Shown here piece after piece: positions 43,230-57,300 of a stretch of 64,000 bases of DNA. The stretch is from the NCBI RefSeq assembly GCF_901000735.1, contig NC_081542.1:30052838-30116837 (forward strand). The letters run 5' to 3'. The notes beneath the pieces were generated by a model that saw only the letters and a program-made list of their open reading frames with translations, did no database searches and was not told the origin of the DNA. Position 1 is the first letter of the stretch; the number at the start of each line of letters is the position of its first letter. Made by a program: the position numbers and the translations under genes. Source of the stretch: Corylus avellana. Taxonomy: Eukaryota; Streptophyta; Magnoliopsida; Fagales; Betulaceae.

Positions 43230-46200
43230 AGCTCTTAAATCAACCAACTACTCCCATCTCCATGAATTTTTAGCTTCATAAGAAAATTCTGCAGAAACAT
43301 CAAGTTACCTTCATCAAACCCATCTCTGGCCATTTGCATTTCCTTGTTTAGCATCAAGGGAGCTAGAACAAACACAAAGATTCAGATAACAAACGTGCAG
43401 GCCCTTCTTGAATCAAACAATCTCCAACCAACACGCCTAGCTAGCAAGCAGATCTGAACCAAGAAAGTACAAGACTTTGGTGGCAAAAAGGAAGAACACA
43501 AAAGATGGTAATGGGAATATGACTGATTCAAAGGTAACAAATTTCACTCACCAGTGAGACTTAAAAGCCCAAAAAAATGAAATAAATAAAATAAAATACT
43601 TGCAAAGGAAGGAAGATGCTTGAGAATTAGAAACATGAAGAAAGGAGAGCATGAACATGGGCTACATGGGCTGCCGTTGCAAACAGATTGGAAACGTTCA
43701 TTTCATCTTTGCTTTTGTCCTGTATCTTTACAAAGGAGCCAACAACCTGACAAAGCCAAGTTTGTACTTTTGTTATAATTATATGGTACTCTGTAACAGT
43801 TGGTATTCTTTATGCAAATTTATTCTCCTGCTGTTTTTTTTTTTTATAATTTTATATATATATATATATATGAGTCAAAATAAAAATTAAAACATCAACC
43901 CAATATAAATGAAAAAAAAATTATAGAGAGAATCAAAAATAAAGACCAAAAAATAACACTATTTATTACACATTTTGAGAGAAGATCTTCGAGATGGAAG
44001 GAGATAGTTAAAAAGTTGTCAGCAATGCCGGTGATAGTATAGAGCACTCATGTGTCCATAGTGACTAGAATGAATATATCGTATCCGAAAACTAGTTGTT
44101 CGCCCTGTTAATCCTCCAAAGCCCAAATAACTCGATTTTCTCTAGTGAACTATTTGCATTAATGAATTAGCTCGATCCAAAAATTTGAGATAGTGGGTGT
44201 AATCTGAAAAAAGATTCGTAAGTAGTTGTTAATAGAGTTGAAGTTACCAAATTCTAAGGAGTTGGTATAAATTTATGTCTAATTGCTCCACCTATAGTTC
44301 TTCTAATAATATTTTTTACACGAACGAGAGCCAATCCGAATTGATCTTGTACAGAACAAGAAAGATTCTTAATTTGAGATTAACTATAGAATGAAATGTG
44401 AAACCCCTGAACTATGAGACAAATAAGAGTAAGACTAATTAAGAATTATGAAATCCTGATTTGGATCTGGACTTTTCTTTGCTGCCTATTTGGAATTTAC
44501 ATATTTTTTTTATTGGTTATTTTATGGGTGTTGTTGGGCCGCCACAGATGGGGTTCCATGATTTGTGAGGTGGCTCACATGCTTATGTCTGGAAGATGAT
44601 AAGCAGTGCAATTATTCTTCTGGCATTTCAAATCAACAACCCCTGATTTTTTCAATTACTAGAAAAACATATACACTCTTTCCGTACCAATAGCACCCCT
44701 ATAGGCTATAGCCTCTAGGGGGTCCTTGGAATTACTTCAATTATTTGTTTTGTTGACGATATATTCTATTTTTTTCAACCCAATTTTGAATGAAGGCAAC
44801 ATTTGAACCAAATTTTAATGATTATTACTCTCTCTCTCTCTCTCTCTTAATGGTTCCCTTAAGAATGTCCTTTTTCAATTTTCTCTGGAAATAACTCTTG
44901 ATTTTTAAGAATTTAACTTAAGTATTGTAAAAAAAAAAAAATGTTATTTTTTCATCTTTGATCCATGAGTTTAACTTCAATGTGGATAGACCGCAAAAGA
45001 TCACTTTTGTAGCCTCCAATAAGAGATTGACACATAGAAAAAACACACAAAATTATCCTATAGTCTAAAACACTAGATTTTTTCTTATTTCTTCTTCTTC
45101 CTTCCATATCTTTTTCTCTCCCATTTCTTTCTTACTGTTGGCAACTCCTTTCTCATTTCTTCTTCTTTTTTCTTTTTCCTTTTGCTGAAACGTTGGCATT
45201 GACCCACGGCTGGGTCACGGCAACGGCTTGAGGGTGATCCCTCAAGGGTGACAAAACCCCTAAAGTGTTAACTTTCACCTCTATGATTTAGTTTTGAATC
45301 AAAAAAATAAGTTTTAATGCATTAGAATCGATTTTTGAAATTGGTTTTGCATTTTCCGGTGGGTCTCGTTAGACCCACGCCGTGGGTCTGCTGGGTTCGG
45401 CGGCCAGGGATATTTTTGGTATTTTTTCACTTTGATTTGCTGTGTTTGTTCTCATTTTAATTTTTTGCAATTTTCTTAAATGGATGAGGTGTCACGAGGT
45501 GGTTAGATACTGCAAAACACCACTTTTGCAGTCCATCCGCATGGTAGGGGCTCTCTTGATCCATATATATATTTTTCAAATCCACTAAAAATAACATTTC
45601 TCTTTTAATGGTGGATTTGAAAAACTACCTTACACGTAATTTTTTTAATGGGTCATATTTAATTTCAAATATTTTTATGAGAAATAGAGATAATGAAATT
45701 AAATTTTGGACCGTCACAACACATATGTAACTATGTTGTAATTTTCTTATGGCACTTAAGCCAAATCTATCTTTTAAGGAGGAAAAATGTTACACTTACC
45801 CTTTTTTTTTTTTTTTTTTTTAAAAAAAAAGAGTTAATTTTTAATGAAATTTATTATTTTGAAAAATGTATTAATAATCAATTTTTGAGAAAAATAAATG
45901 TAGCATTTCTCATTATTTAATTTGTGTTAATATAATTCTTGATAAAAACAGAAACAGCATTTAAGAAATAACGCGTTTGATATGATATGTCCATTTGTTT
46001 GTTTCTGTTTCCAGTCTGTAATTTTATTAAGAAAAAAAAAACTAAATTAAGATAAACAAAATAAATAAATAAACCTTTGAAGAAAAAAAAAAAAGGCTAG
46101 AAAAAAAAATGAAAAACCCCCAACAAAAGGATAAAATAGTAGTTGATAATGATATCTATTAGTTGGCATACTTGTATCAATCACACCAACTGGAAACACA

Positions 46201-48330
46201 CATTCATGAATGTCTATTCAAAATATTTTTTTAGGGAAATGCTATAACACTTAGGTGTTTTAATGTTCTCTTGGTGTCTTTCTAATTGTGATATGATTTT
46301 TAAAATCATTGTTGAATTTGAGATTATCATTATTGACTCTTAATCTATTGGTGATTTTAAAGCCACATCACCAGTTGTGAAGACACCAGAAAAACACTTA
46401 ACATTTTTTTTTTTTTTTTGACATCAATTTATTTATTTTTCTTATGCTATGTTTCATATTCAAGGAAAAATAAACAATTGAAAATGACAAATTTTCGAAA
46501 CTCTTTTTCTTTTCAAAATATTGGTCGATGAAGGAAATCTTCCAATAAAAATTCTAGGCAATAGAGATAAATGTTTTGTGCTTCATAACTGGGCATGGCT
46601 GACTGCAATTATTATTTATTATTTATTTTTTTTTTTCTGGGGGGTAAATCATCTAAGTCATGTTTCCTCCTTTAATGTGTGATGGGTTATCTCATTTAAA
46701 GAATTTATTCAATTAGGAAAATTTGTCAAATTAATTTTTCGAATTGCAAGAAAGTGAAAATTAACATAATAAAATAAGCCAATCACACATAACATTAAAA
46801 TTTATGAAGCTCGTCTTAACGAGTTTATATCTACGGGATGAGACAATTATAACAAAATTTCACTATCAAAAGATATATTATAAATAATAGTAAAAATAAA
46901 ACCACTTAGGAGTGTAAACGAGCTGAACCTGAGCGAGCTTTCCTTGTTTGGACTTGGCACGTTTAAATTTTACTCGAGTTGAGCTCAAGTATAAACCAAA
47001 AAATCAAGCTCGAGCTCATAATAAGCCGAGCTAGCTCGCAAGTTGGCTTTTATATTTACTTTTTTTTTTTAATTATAAATTTAAATTTCAAATATTCTTA
47101 AACGACTCAAGAAGCTAGCTTGCATATGAGCATTTGCTTAGTCTGATTAGCCGAGTATATAGCCTGAGTTAATGTAGCAAGGTACTTGATTTCGAAAATA
47201 GAGGATATACATCATTTTATAATAAAAGAACGCTATTAGAAAAAAGAAAAAAAAAATCAATTTTTAATATTAATATGACCAACTATGTGAAAAACTACCA
47301 ATGAGATAAAAGACAATCGTTAATTTGGGGTGTTAAGTGAGCGAAGAGCAAGCTCGAGCTCGAGCTCGGGCTCGGCACGTGCTCAACTTGATTATTAAAT
47401 AAAGCGTTTCGTAAGCCGAGCAGTTTCGAATCCCCCTCGTTTTATATATATATATATTGTCAAAAGTCAACTATTTCTCTTACCTGTGAAAATTTTATTG
47501 TCAAAAGTCACAATCGACTTTTCAAATGCACTAGAAGCCGCCTGGACGAAACAATAGAAACAAGTTGTTGTGAATTTCGCGGAAGGAATTGATCTCCCTT
47601 AAACCACCATAGGATTCAATGAGCCCACAGTAATTGCTTAATTTTTGTTAAATATAAATTGTTAACCTTTGATTAGTACTTGGGAAAGAGTAACAAATGG
47701 GAACCATCAGTGAGAAAATTTCTTAATATTCTTTCCATATTATACAACCAAAGCCAATGATGTTCCCCGTATGTACAATATTTAAAGAGATGCAATATTA
47801 TTGTATCCATGTTATTTTATATATTTATTTATTTTTATCCCAAGGATTTTTTTTATTTTTTATTTTTGTAAGTCCAGTCTCATTGAAGAAGGATCACGAG
47901 CACAAAAATCTTACATTACAGAGCAAAAAACTCTAAAAAATCATAACTGAAGCTACGATGTTACATATCATAGATGCTTACATAAAAATTAAACATTTAA
48001 AGCCTATCTATAACATTAATATCTGCTAACTTATGACTGCCTTTCAGTTGCAATACCAGATCTATTATAAACAGACTCAATTATATATATATATATATAT
48101 CTTTTTGACATGGTTTGTGTTGGGATTAGATTAGGTCCCTCGTCCCTCGGAAGCGATAAATCCAAAGAGTAATTAGGTGTCTTCTCATTGGCTTAATTAT
48201 GCTGACATGGCAGGCCGCGACTGTTTTCTAAAACAAACAAAAGGCACAGAAAACCCGAAATTTCTCTTCTTTGAATCACCGTACCCACCACCTCTCTCTG
48301 TGTCGTGCCTTTTAAGGTTCGTTGGTTTCC
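43230..48330. other. Intergenic region between divergent HERK2 and GlcNAc kinase genes
   Basis: No coding exon is seen. It is strongly AT-rich, with long T runs (45800-45830, 46407-46422), TA microsatellites (43850-43872, 48083-48102) and a TC run (44828-44848). It includes the MITE at 46250-46405 and a possible hAT-type fragment at about 46910-47440. The latter contains repeated GAGCTCGAGCTCG-type sequence in both orientations, but clear ends were not found. Confidence 0.5.
46250..46405. mobile_element. Small inverted-repeat MITE
   Basis: The left arm (ACTTAGGTGTTTTAATGTTC, TTGGTGTCTTT) is an inverted copy of the right arm (reverse strand GTTAAGTGTTTTTCTGGTGT, CTTCACAACTGGTGATG). Arms are about 70 bp and diverged. 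Confidence 0.6.
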
Positions 48331-51300
48331 ATGAAGAACAACAGTTGGCACGGCAACGGAGAAGTATGCTCCCCAGAGAGGGGAAAAGAAGGAGCGCTTG
48401 AAAATGGACATGGGTCCGACTCCGACGGCGTCGTATTGGGTTTGGATGGTGGAACCACCTCCACAGTCTGCGTCTGCATTCCGTTGCTTTCCTTTTCCGA
48501 CCACAACCTCGCGAACCCTGTCCCCATTCTCGCACGCGCCGTTGCTGGTTGCTCCAACCACAACAGCGTCGGAGGTAGCTATTTACTCATTGTTTGTTTT
48601 CCTTTCCTTGTGTTTTCATGAGAACCAAACGGAATGTCGGTGTTGCACCTTTGAAAAGTTAACTCCTTATGGAATTCATGCTCCTTTGGAATTTCTTTTT
48701 GTTTGTGTGTTTGCGCTTGTAGGTTTCTTTGGTTCTCATCGTGGTGTTTATCATTTTAATTTATGGCTGATTTTTAAGACCCAAATTTGAATTTTTCTAA
48801 AAGTTCTCTGACTGGAGTATTTGAATTTTTGGGACATTTATGAATGTTTATATTGTTTCATTTACATCTGCTGGATTATTGAAGTCATATTAAAATTTGC
48901 TAATTTGACGCACTTTTTTTTAAAGTTTTTCTAAATTTATATCTGTAAAGATGTCCTAACATGATTAAGGATCTAGCCAAAGTTTTAATCTTTCCAAATA
49001 GTTGGCAAGTTCCGGGGCAATGGTTATTGTTTATGTTGTAATGTTTGTATTTTTTTTTCCCAGTTTTGTTGTGTATATGTTAAACCGAAAAGTATGGGTT
49101 TCTGTTCACGAAAAGGGCAATTTCTTTTTGTTTGCCTGAATATGAATCCAATTTACTCAGTGTTAACTTTTTAAAACAGTGCAGAAAAATTTTGAAGGCT
49201 TTCATCCGAGTTATAGAACCTCATAAGTTTGTATGACGTGATGAAGCAAGTTTTAAAAATTGTTTTGCTGCTTTATGTATATTTTCTCTCTTGGAAATAT
49301 ATAGTTCAGATTATCTATTTTAACAAAATTCATTGGCTGGCATGTCCTTTTTAATAGTCTCAAGGCTCTCAACTTATGTCCTCATGACTTATATTTTCTT
49401 GTAATGCCCTCAGCCATAACCATGCCCTTCTTCAAATGAGTCCAGTTATGGTCTTGCTTTTATTGTTGTGCATGAAAAGCTGTCTCCATGTGCGCATTGC
49501 TCTTGTTTTCAAATTTTTTAGTTCTTTTTAGTTTTGATCAGTACAGCTATTTATAAATTTTTCTTGCCTGCTTTACTGGTCGTCCAATTGACCTTTGTCA
49601 TTTCAGCCAAGCTTGTTTTATGGTCATCATTCATTAAGCATCTAGCTTGGTTGTTGATCTCACTGTTGTCTTGAGAAATTTCTCTTAATTCGATAATCAT
49701 AATTTTGGTGATACAAGCTCCACAAGCACTTTTCTGTTTTGTCCTGGCAGTTTACTTTTAAAGGTGATGCCCTTTTGGTTCCTTAATTTTATTTGATTGA
49801 TCGGTCCAAGATAACGGAGATATTGTTGACCTTGGAAATTTCTTGGTCATCAGATGTCACTTTCTTGATCAATAATCCTTGTTTACTTAAATTAGATGGG
49901 AGAATGTGGTGATCATAAATACATGGTCCAAGTTAGCAAGACATTATTTCATCAACATGACATTTTGTAAGACAACCTACAGGGCAGCAATATAAAGAAA
50001 AGTTGGGAAACATTTTATCAATAATGTTTAACATAACCAGGTTAACAATATTCATGTCTCAGTTTGTAATATAGGGAGTTGGTAATCATGTTATCAACTA
50101 TGGCAGTGCAACAAATACACAAAAAGAGAACTTGCGAATTGAAACCTATTATTCTTGATTGCTCTTCTGAAATGATCGAAGAGAGTGGAGAATTATTCTC
50201 ATGTTTTGATATATTGCTATTTTCTGCTTTTATTGACGCTACAGAGAATTCTTCCAAGGATACATTGGAACAGGTTATGGCGGAAGCCCTCTGTAAGTCA
50301 GGTTCAACTTGGTCTTCTGTTCGTGCTGTTTGTTTAGGTGTTTCTGGTGTTAACCATCCAAAGGACCAGGAAAGGATATTAAATTGGCTAAGGTATAGTA
50401 TTGTGAAATTATTCTGGCAATTTTTCTTCATGCTGTATAGGTATATTTTAATTTTCTGGTATACATCTGTTAGTTATAATGGGAATTGGAAATTCCCTCC
50501 ATAGGCTCCACATAAGGCAAAGAGGCGCCATCTTCCATATGGCCGCACTCTGAGAGTTACCCCCGACCACCAGTAGGCAAACAAATCCATCACCCTATTA
50601 GGCATAACCAAGGAAAGTCCAAAGCGACTAAAGATGGCGTTCCATAAGGCGCTGGCGGCCTCGCAATGGAGGAGGAGATGATCGACGGATTCCCCATTCA
50701 TTTTGCATAAACAACACTTATTAACCACAATGAATTGTCTTTTCCTGAAATTGTCCATAGTAAGAATGTTCCCTAAATCCGCCAACCAGGCGAAAAAGGC
50801 CACTTTCGAGGGAGCCTTGGTCCGCCAAATACTCTTATAAGGGAAAGATGAATTATTTTTGCGTGCTAGGATATTATAAAAGGAACTAACATCAAAAATC
50901 CCTTTGTGAGACAGGATACACCATAGCTTGTCCTCCCCTCCTCTTCTTTCTCTAAAAGAGTGCAACAGGGAATAGAAAGAGGCCAGGATACCCACTTCCC
51001 AGTTATGAGCCAAGCAGACAAAGCTGATGTTCCACTGAAGGGTGCCACTCGAATAATCCATATTAGTAGCCACATGTGCATCCTTCATAGAAGCAATGTT
51101 ATAAAGAACTGGAAAAGTTGCCTTGAGGCTGACCTCGCCACACCACACATCGTCTCAAAATCTGAACTTTGATCTATTGTCGGGATCAAATCTGGTGTGA
51201 CTCGAAAGAGCCTCCACCCCCTTTTGATGTACTTCCAAAGCCCCACCTCATACGAAATCAATAGAGCACCACTTGCAACCATATTTGGCGTCCACAACGG

Positions 51301-54300
51301 CTTTCCACCAAGCCTCGCTTTCACTTGCATAACGCCACAACCATTTCCCTAAAAGGGCTTGGTTAGACAATCTCAAGTTGCGAATCCCTAGGCCTTGTTT
51401 AGAGATAGGAGAGAAACTTTGGGCCAACTAACTAGGTGATAGTTAAATTCTCCGCCTAATCCACCCCATAGGAAATCTCGTTGGAGTTTCTCTATTCGAC
51501 TTGCCACTGCAGCAAGGATGAGAAAAGTAGACAAGAAGTATGTGGGTAAGTTAGAAAGAGTACTTTTAATGAGGGTAACCCTACCTCCCTTGGACAAGTA
51601 TATTCTTTTCCAGCTAGCCAATCGACGCTCAATTTTTTTTCACAATGCCTTCCTAGTTAGACTTGGCCTTAAAGTGAGCCCCAAGGGGAAGGCCAAGATA
51701 CTTCAAAGGTAGAGAGGACGTCTCACATCCTAGGAGGCCAGCCAACTTAACCACATTATCCACATTGCCCACAGGAACCAAAATAGACTTGGCCATATTC
51801 ACCTTTAAACTAGAAACAACTTCAAAACAAACGAGCAGCGCTTGGAAGGAACAAATATGGTCAGAATTGGCCCCATAGAAGACCAAGGTATCATTCACAA
51901 ATAGCAAGTGAGATATGTTGACCGTCTCAGAGAGTTTAGACCCTCGGAAAACCTGAGAGAGAGTCGTGATCAATAGTAGCGGAAATCATTCTACTAAGAG
52001 CCTACATAACAATAACGAATAGAAAGGAGGACAAAGGATCTCCCTGCCTAACCCCACGAGAGCTACCAAAGAATCTAGAAAGAAAGCCATTAATCAAAAC
52101 GGAAAAACGCACTGACGAAATACAATGTGCTTAAGAGCACAATTTCTCCCAAAATCCAAATCTTTTAAGCAAATACAGCATGACCTTCTAATTGATGTGA
52201 TCATAGGTCTTCTCCATATCTAACTTGCAAAGTACCCCTGGTTTGCCAAACTTGATATGACTGTCCAAACATTCGTTAGCTATAAGAACAAAATCCAGGA
52301 TTTTCATACCTTTAACAAAAGCATTTTGAGGCTTGGAAATGATCTTCTCCACAATCCTCCTCATCCTATTGGCGAGAACTTTAGCAATGATCTTGTAAAC
52401 CCCGCTCACAAGACTAATAAGGCAAAAGTCCTTGAGATCCAAAGCCCCAAACTTCTTTGGAATTAGAGCTATAAAGGTGGCATTAAGGCTTTTTTCAAAC
52501 TTACTATGAGCATGGAAGTCAGATAAAACTCCCATNNNNNNNNNNNNNNNNNNNNNNNNNNNNNNNNNNNNNNNNNNNNNNNNNNNNNNNNNNNNNNNNN
52601 NNNNNNNNNNNNNNNNNNNNNNNNNNNNNNNNNNNACGAAATCAATAGAGCACAACTTGCAACCATATTTGGCGTCCACAACGGCTTTCCACCAAGCCTC
52701 GCTTTCATTTGCATAACGCCACAACCATTTCCCTAAAAGGGCTTGGTTAGACAATCTCAAGTTGCGAATCCCTAGGCCTTGTTTAGAGATAGGAGACAAA
52801 CTTTGGGCCAACTAACTAGGTGATAGTTAAATTCTCCGCCTAATCCACCCCATAGGAAATCTCGTTGGAGTTTCTCTATTCGACTTGCCACTGCAGCAAG
52901 GATGAGAAAAGTAGACAAGAAGTACGTGGGTAAGTTAGAAAGAGTACTTTTAATGAGGGTAACCCTACCTCCCTTGGACAAGTATATTCTTTTCCAGCTA
53001 GCCAATCGATGCTCAATTTTTTTTCACAATGCCTTCCTAGTTAGACTTGGCCTTAAAGTGAGCCCCAAGGGGAAGGCCAAGATACTTCAAAGGTAGAGAG
53101 GACGTCTCACATCCTAGGAGGCCAGCCAACTTAACCACATTATCCACATTGCCCACAGGAACCAAAATAGACTTGGCCATATTCACCTTTAAACTAGAAA
53201 CAACTTCAAAACAAACGAGCAGCGCTTGGAAGGAACAAATATGGTCAGAATTGGCCCCATAGAAGACCAAGGTATCATTCACAAATAGCAAGTGAGATAT
53301 GTTGACCGTCTCAGAGAGTTTAGACCCTCGGAAAACCTGAGAGAGAGTCGTGATCAATAGTAGCGGAAATCATTCTACTAAGAGCCTACATAACAATAAC
53401 GAATAGAAAGGAGGACAAAGGATCTCCCTGCCTAACCCCACGAGAGCTACCAAAGAATCTAGAAAGAAAGCCATTAATCAAAACGGAAAAACGCACTGAC
53501 GAAATACAATGTGCTTAAGAGCACAATTTCTCCCAAAATCCAAATCTTTTAAGCAAATACAGCATGACCTTCTAATTGATGTGATCATAGGTCTTCTCCA
53601 TATCCAACTTGCAAAGTACCCCTGGTTTGCCGAACTTGATTTGACTGCCCAAACATTCGTTAGCTATAAGAACAAAATCCAGGATTTTCATACCTTTAAC
53701 AAAAGCATTTTGAGGCTTGGAAATGATCTTCTCCACAATCCTCCTCATCCTATTGGCGAGAGCTTTAGCAATGATATTGTAAACCCCGCTCACAAGACTA
53801 ATAAGGCAAAAGTCCTCGAGATCCAAAGCCCCAAACTTCTTTGGAATTAGAGCTATAAAGGTGGCATTAAGGCTTTTTTCAAACTTACTATGAGCATGGA
53901 AGTCAGATAAAACTCCCATAATGTTGGCCTTAATCACATCCCAATAGAGAACCCGTCCGGGCCTGGAGCCTTATCTCTATTCATTCCTTTTATCACCTTG
54001 AAGACCTCCCTTTCTTCAAACGGGAGCTCTAGACGAGAAGCCTCCTCTAAATTGAAAGTGAGGTTGTCCAATCTCGGCCTTCTGTTACATTGTTCTGAGA
54101 ACAAAGACTCATAGAAATGGACAACATGATTCTTGATAACAGATTGGTTGGACGATAAAGAGCCATTAACTAACAACGACTCTATGGAGTTAGATCTCCT
54201 ATTCGAGTTAGCAACCCGTTGGAAGAACTTAGTGCATTTATCACCCTCCTTAAGCCAATGGATCCTAGACTTTTGTCTCCAACTGTGCTTCTCTTGCAAT

Positions 54301-57300
54301 AAGGAATGTTCAAGCTCATTGATAACCAGGCTTTTTCTCGCCTTCTCATCAGTATCTAAACCTCTTTCACCTTCCAATCTATCGAAAGCATTTAGCTCTT
54401 CGAATCTTGTTTTTTTTAAGAGATTCCATGTTACCAAAGACCTATTCGTTCCACCTTTGTACTTTTTTTGATATACAATATTACTTATAAAAAAAAATGG
54501 GGGTGAATATTCTCTTCCTGCATTCATTCCATTCATTCAAATGTATAGGACTATACAACCCATGGATTGACAGCTAAAAGGACTCCTCACTAGGGACAGC
54601 TGGTGCCTCACCTACAAGTTCTGGAAACCCCTATCATTCAAACACTCCCCTTCAAGCAGGAGCATATGCTCAAATTGGAAAAAACAAACAAAACAAATAA
54701 ACAAACTCTAATACTCCCCCTCAAGCTGGAATGATTTGGAACATACAAACACAAAGACAAACATTAACAAGAAAATGCACAAAACCAAACATAAACAAGC
54801 TATTTCGAAGTGAAAAGTTGGTTTTGCTGTTGGTATGTGAAAAATTATATTGCAGAATGGGGCTTTAGGGATTTGGCTGTTTTATTTCCTTCCTATTGGT
54901 TTCTTGAGATGGGTATATATTCAGCCCAAGAGTTGGGTTTCTTAAAGAGCTGGCAGTCTTTCACATCCTTTGAAACTTTGAAAGGTGGAGCACTAACATC
55001 TTTCAAGGAAGGATCTCAAGTATTAGTTGATTTGTCAGTCAACTCAACTTGTCCTCGGTAGATGCATCCAGATCCTATTCTTATTGGGTTCTGAAACAAA
55101 GTTTTGTAGTTTTTCTAATGTTTATGAACAGGGGAGCAATGTGGGACATCATAAATGAAAAGGGAGTTCAAAAACTTTCTAGGAAATTGTGGCTAAATTC
55201 TGGAAATGTCTAAAAGTTAGCATTACATGTTAATATTTCTTGCTACGGGAGATAAATCTGCAATGAAAAATGCTAAATGGTGTTTGCTTTATGTTGCTTT
55301 CTTTTTCCATTGAAATTAGACATCTCAAGTGTTTTTTGTCTAGGATAAGATAGGACATTTCCTAATATTAGTACCTCTTTTATGGATAAATCTTGTAGAT
55401 CTTCTCCTTACATGTACTGTACCTGATAACTGGGAACTGTTTTGAATCTTCTAAATTTATTTACTCAGGGACATATTCCCTAGTCATGTAAAGCTATATG
55501 TTCACAATGATGCCCTAGCAGCTCTGGCAAGTGGGACCATGGGAAAGCTTCATGGATGCGTTTTAATTGCTGGTACAGGATGCATTTGTTATGGTTTTTC
55601 TAAAGATGGTAGAGAAGCTAGGGCTGCAGGTGCAGGGCCTGTCTTAGGTGATTGGGGAAGGTATGTGCTCAAGTCTTGGTGTCCTTTTAGTTTATTACTC
55701 TAAATGATGAGACTGTGCTATACTTTCTTAAATAACTGGTAGCTTTGGCTGTGTGTTAATACTATGTCATTGAAATGATCTGAAAAAATAGGTTCAAGAA
55801 ACATGAATGTTTTGATTTTTTAATGGGTTTTAATAAGCATATAGGCAATCATCGAGTGCTAGTTACTATATTGACAAGACTTCAATAGCTAAACTTTTCC
55901 TTTGATGAAACCCCTATATTAGATAAAGAATCTGCTGAAGCAATAATGTTTGCAGAGATTTTATTGACATTTTGAGATGAAAATTGGAAACAGAAGCAGA
56001 CCATCCATTAATTTGGGAAATGCAAACAAATATACTGACTGTATGGTCTACGACTGCAATAAACAAACTTGAAAGATATAGTGTGTATTTAATTAAATGC
56101 TATATATAACTGGTTGTCCAATTCACAATGGATGCTAAACCTGGTTCTAAGGGCCAAAACATCTGAATGCATGCACGTTTATGACAATTCAATAAGCTGT
56201 TGTGGCAGGGAAAGATGAGGCAGTAATTCATCTTTACAAGATGGTGATGATACACTATGTATATACACATCGATATTTAAGTTTGAGGATCCACCACAAT
56301 AATTCAGGCAGCCGAAGAGAGTAAGTTGTGGGGCCTACTCACTGTCCTTGGCAGTTTAGGGTGTTGAGCCCCCTTACCTGGGGCAGGTGGGTCCCATAGC
56401 CACTCTCTCTTAAGAAATTCAGGCAGCCTAATTGTAGTGGATCTCACTCTGATATTTGATATGCTTCGTCTGCTGGCAAAGTACATATTGCTGTCAAATG
56501 AAATGTCACTTTTAGTTACTCAAGATAGTTTCCAGATTCTTGAAAATTGTAATTTTCTAGTTCAGAAGATGAAACCAAGTAATCAGAGACATAGTAATGT
56601 CTATATTTGAGCACTTCCCTTTCGCATTACAACAAGGTAAAATGTGTTCATGGTTTTCAGGATAAAATTGGGTTTTATATGTAAGAAGTTAAAGAAGCTT
56701 GTTTAATTGTTTAAGAGTTAAAGAAGCGTGTAGTATGGTCAGCCAAAACATTTTCCTTTTGGCTTTTTAGACTAAAAATTGGCATTAGCTGAATCTAAGT
56801 AGAGAACTGGAAGAGTATGCAACTTGAAGTGCTAAAATTTTAGAGGCTGATGTTTAATTGTAATACAAAGAACGTTGAGCTGTAGAAGTATGTGATTTTG
56901 TTTTTTGTTTTTTTTTGTTTTTCCCCTCAATTTACCCCTGTTAATCCTGTTTGGCGAATTGACTGGTGAATGACAAAGTTTGCTTGAGTTGATATTGTTG
57001 AGAAATTAATGTTTGTAAGGATGGGTAATTTCAGAGACTAGTAACCATTCTTGAATTTTGAAACTCTATGTTTCTTATTGAATATAAAGATCATGAGCTG
57101 AAAGATAGTTGTTACAGTTCTGTTATATGAATTATGTTCTCATCACCTCAGCTCTACTCTGAGGAGCTGCAAATCTCAAATGAAGAGCCAAATCTTTAAA
57201 GGAGTTGTGCTATTTGAAACAAAGGATATAGTTAATGGCAATCTGTTGATATGTAAAGAACTTTGCTAGTAGCTTTTTAAGATTGCCCTCTGCTGACTCA

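Larger units (their letters stand above)
50490..54470 (-). mobile_element. L1-type LINE F in intron 2 of the GlcNAc kinase gene, with false duplication
   Basis: Reading the minus strand from 54470 down, there is a pre-RT region ([20 protein letters not shown], then [11 protein letters not shown]). It is followed by reverse transcriptase ([59 protein letters not shown]) and a zf-RVT tail ([20 protein letters not shown], then [13 protein letters not shown]). The usual FADDT active-site motif reads FVNDT, so the first catalytic Asp is Asn. Stops break the frame. The 5' endonuclease is missing. 1284 bp are present twice, on either side of the N gap. Confidence 0.88.

Noticed and set aside
43651..43890. 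Short plus-strand frame upstream of HERK2
   Set aside because: It ends in a T-run and TA microsatellite and shows no coding character.
46910..47440. A complete hAT-type MITE rich in GAGCTCGAGCTCG
   Set aside because: Inverted similarity is visible but neither the ends nor a target duplication could be fixed, so it is only mentioned in the intergenic entry.
48193..48563. Minus-strand frames over GlcNAc kinase exon 1
   Set aside because: They are shadows of the GC-richer first exon; the plus-strand frame carries the GLDGGTTS motif.
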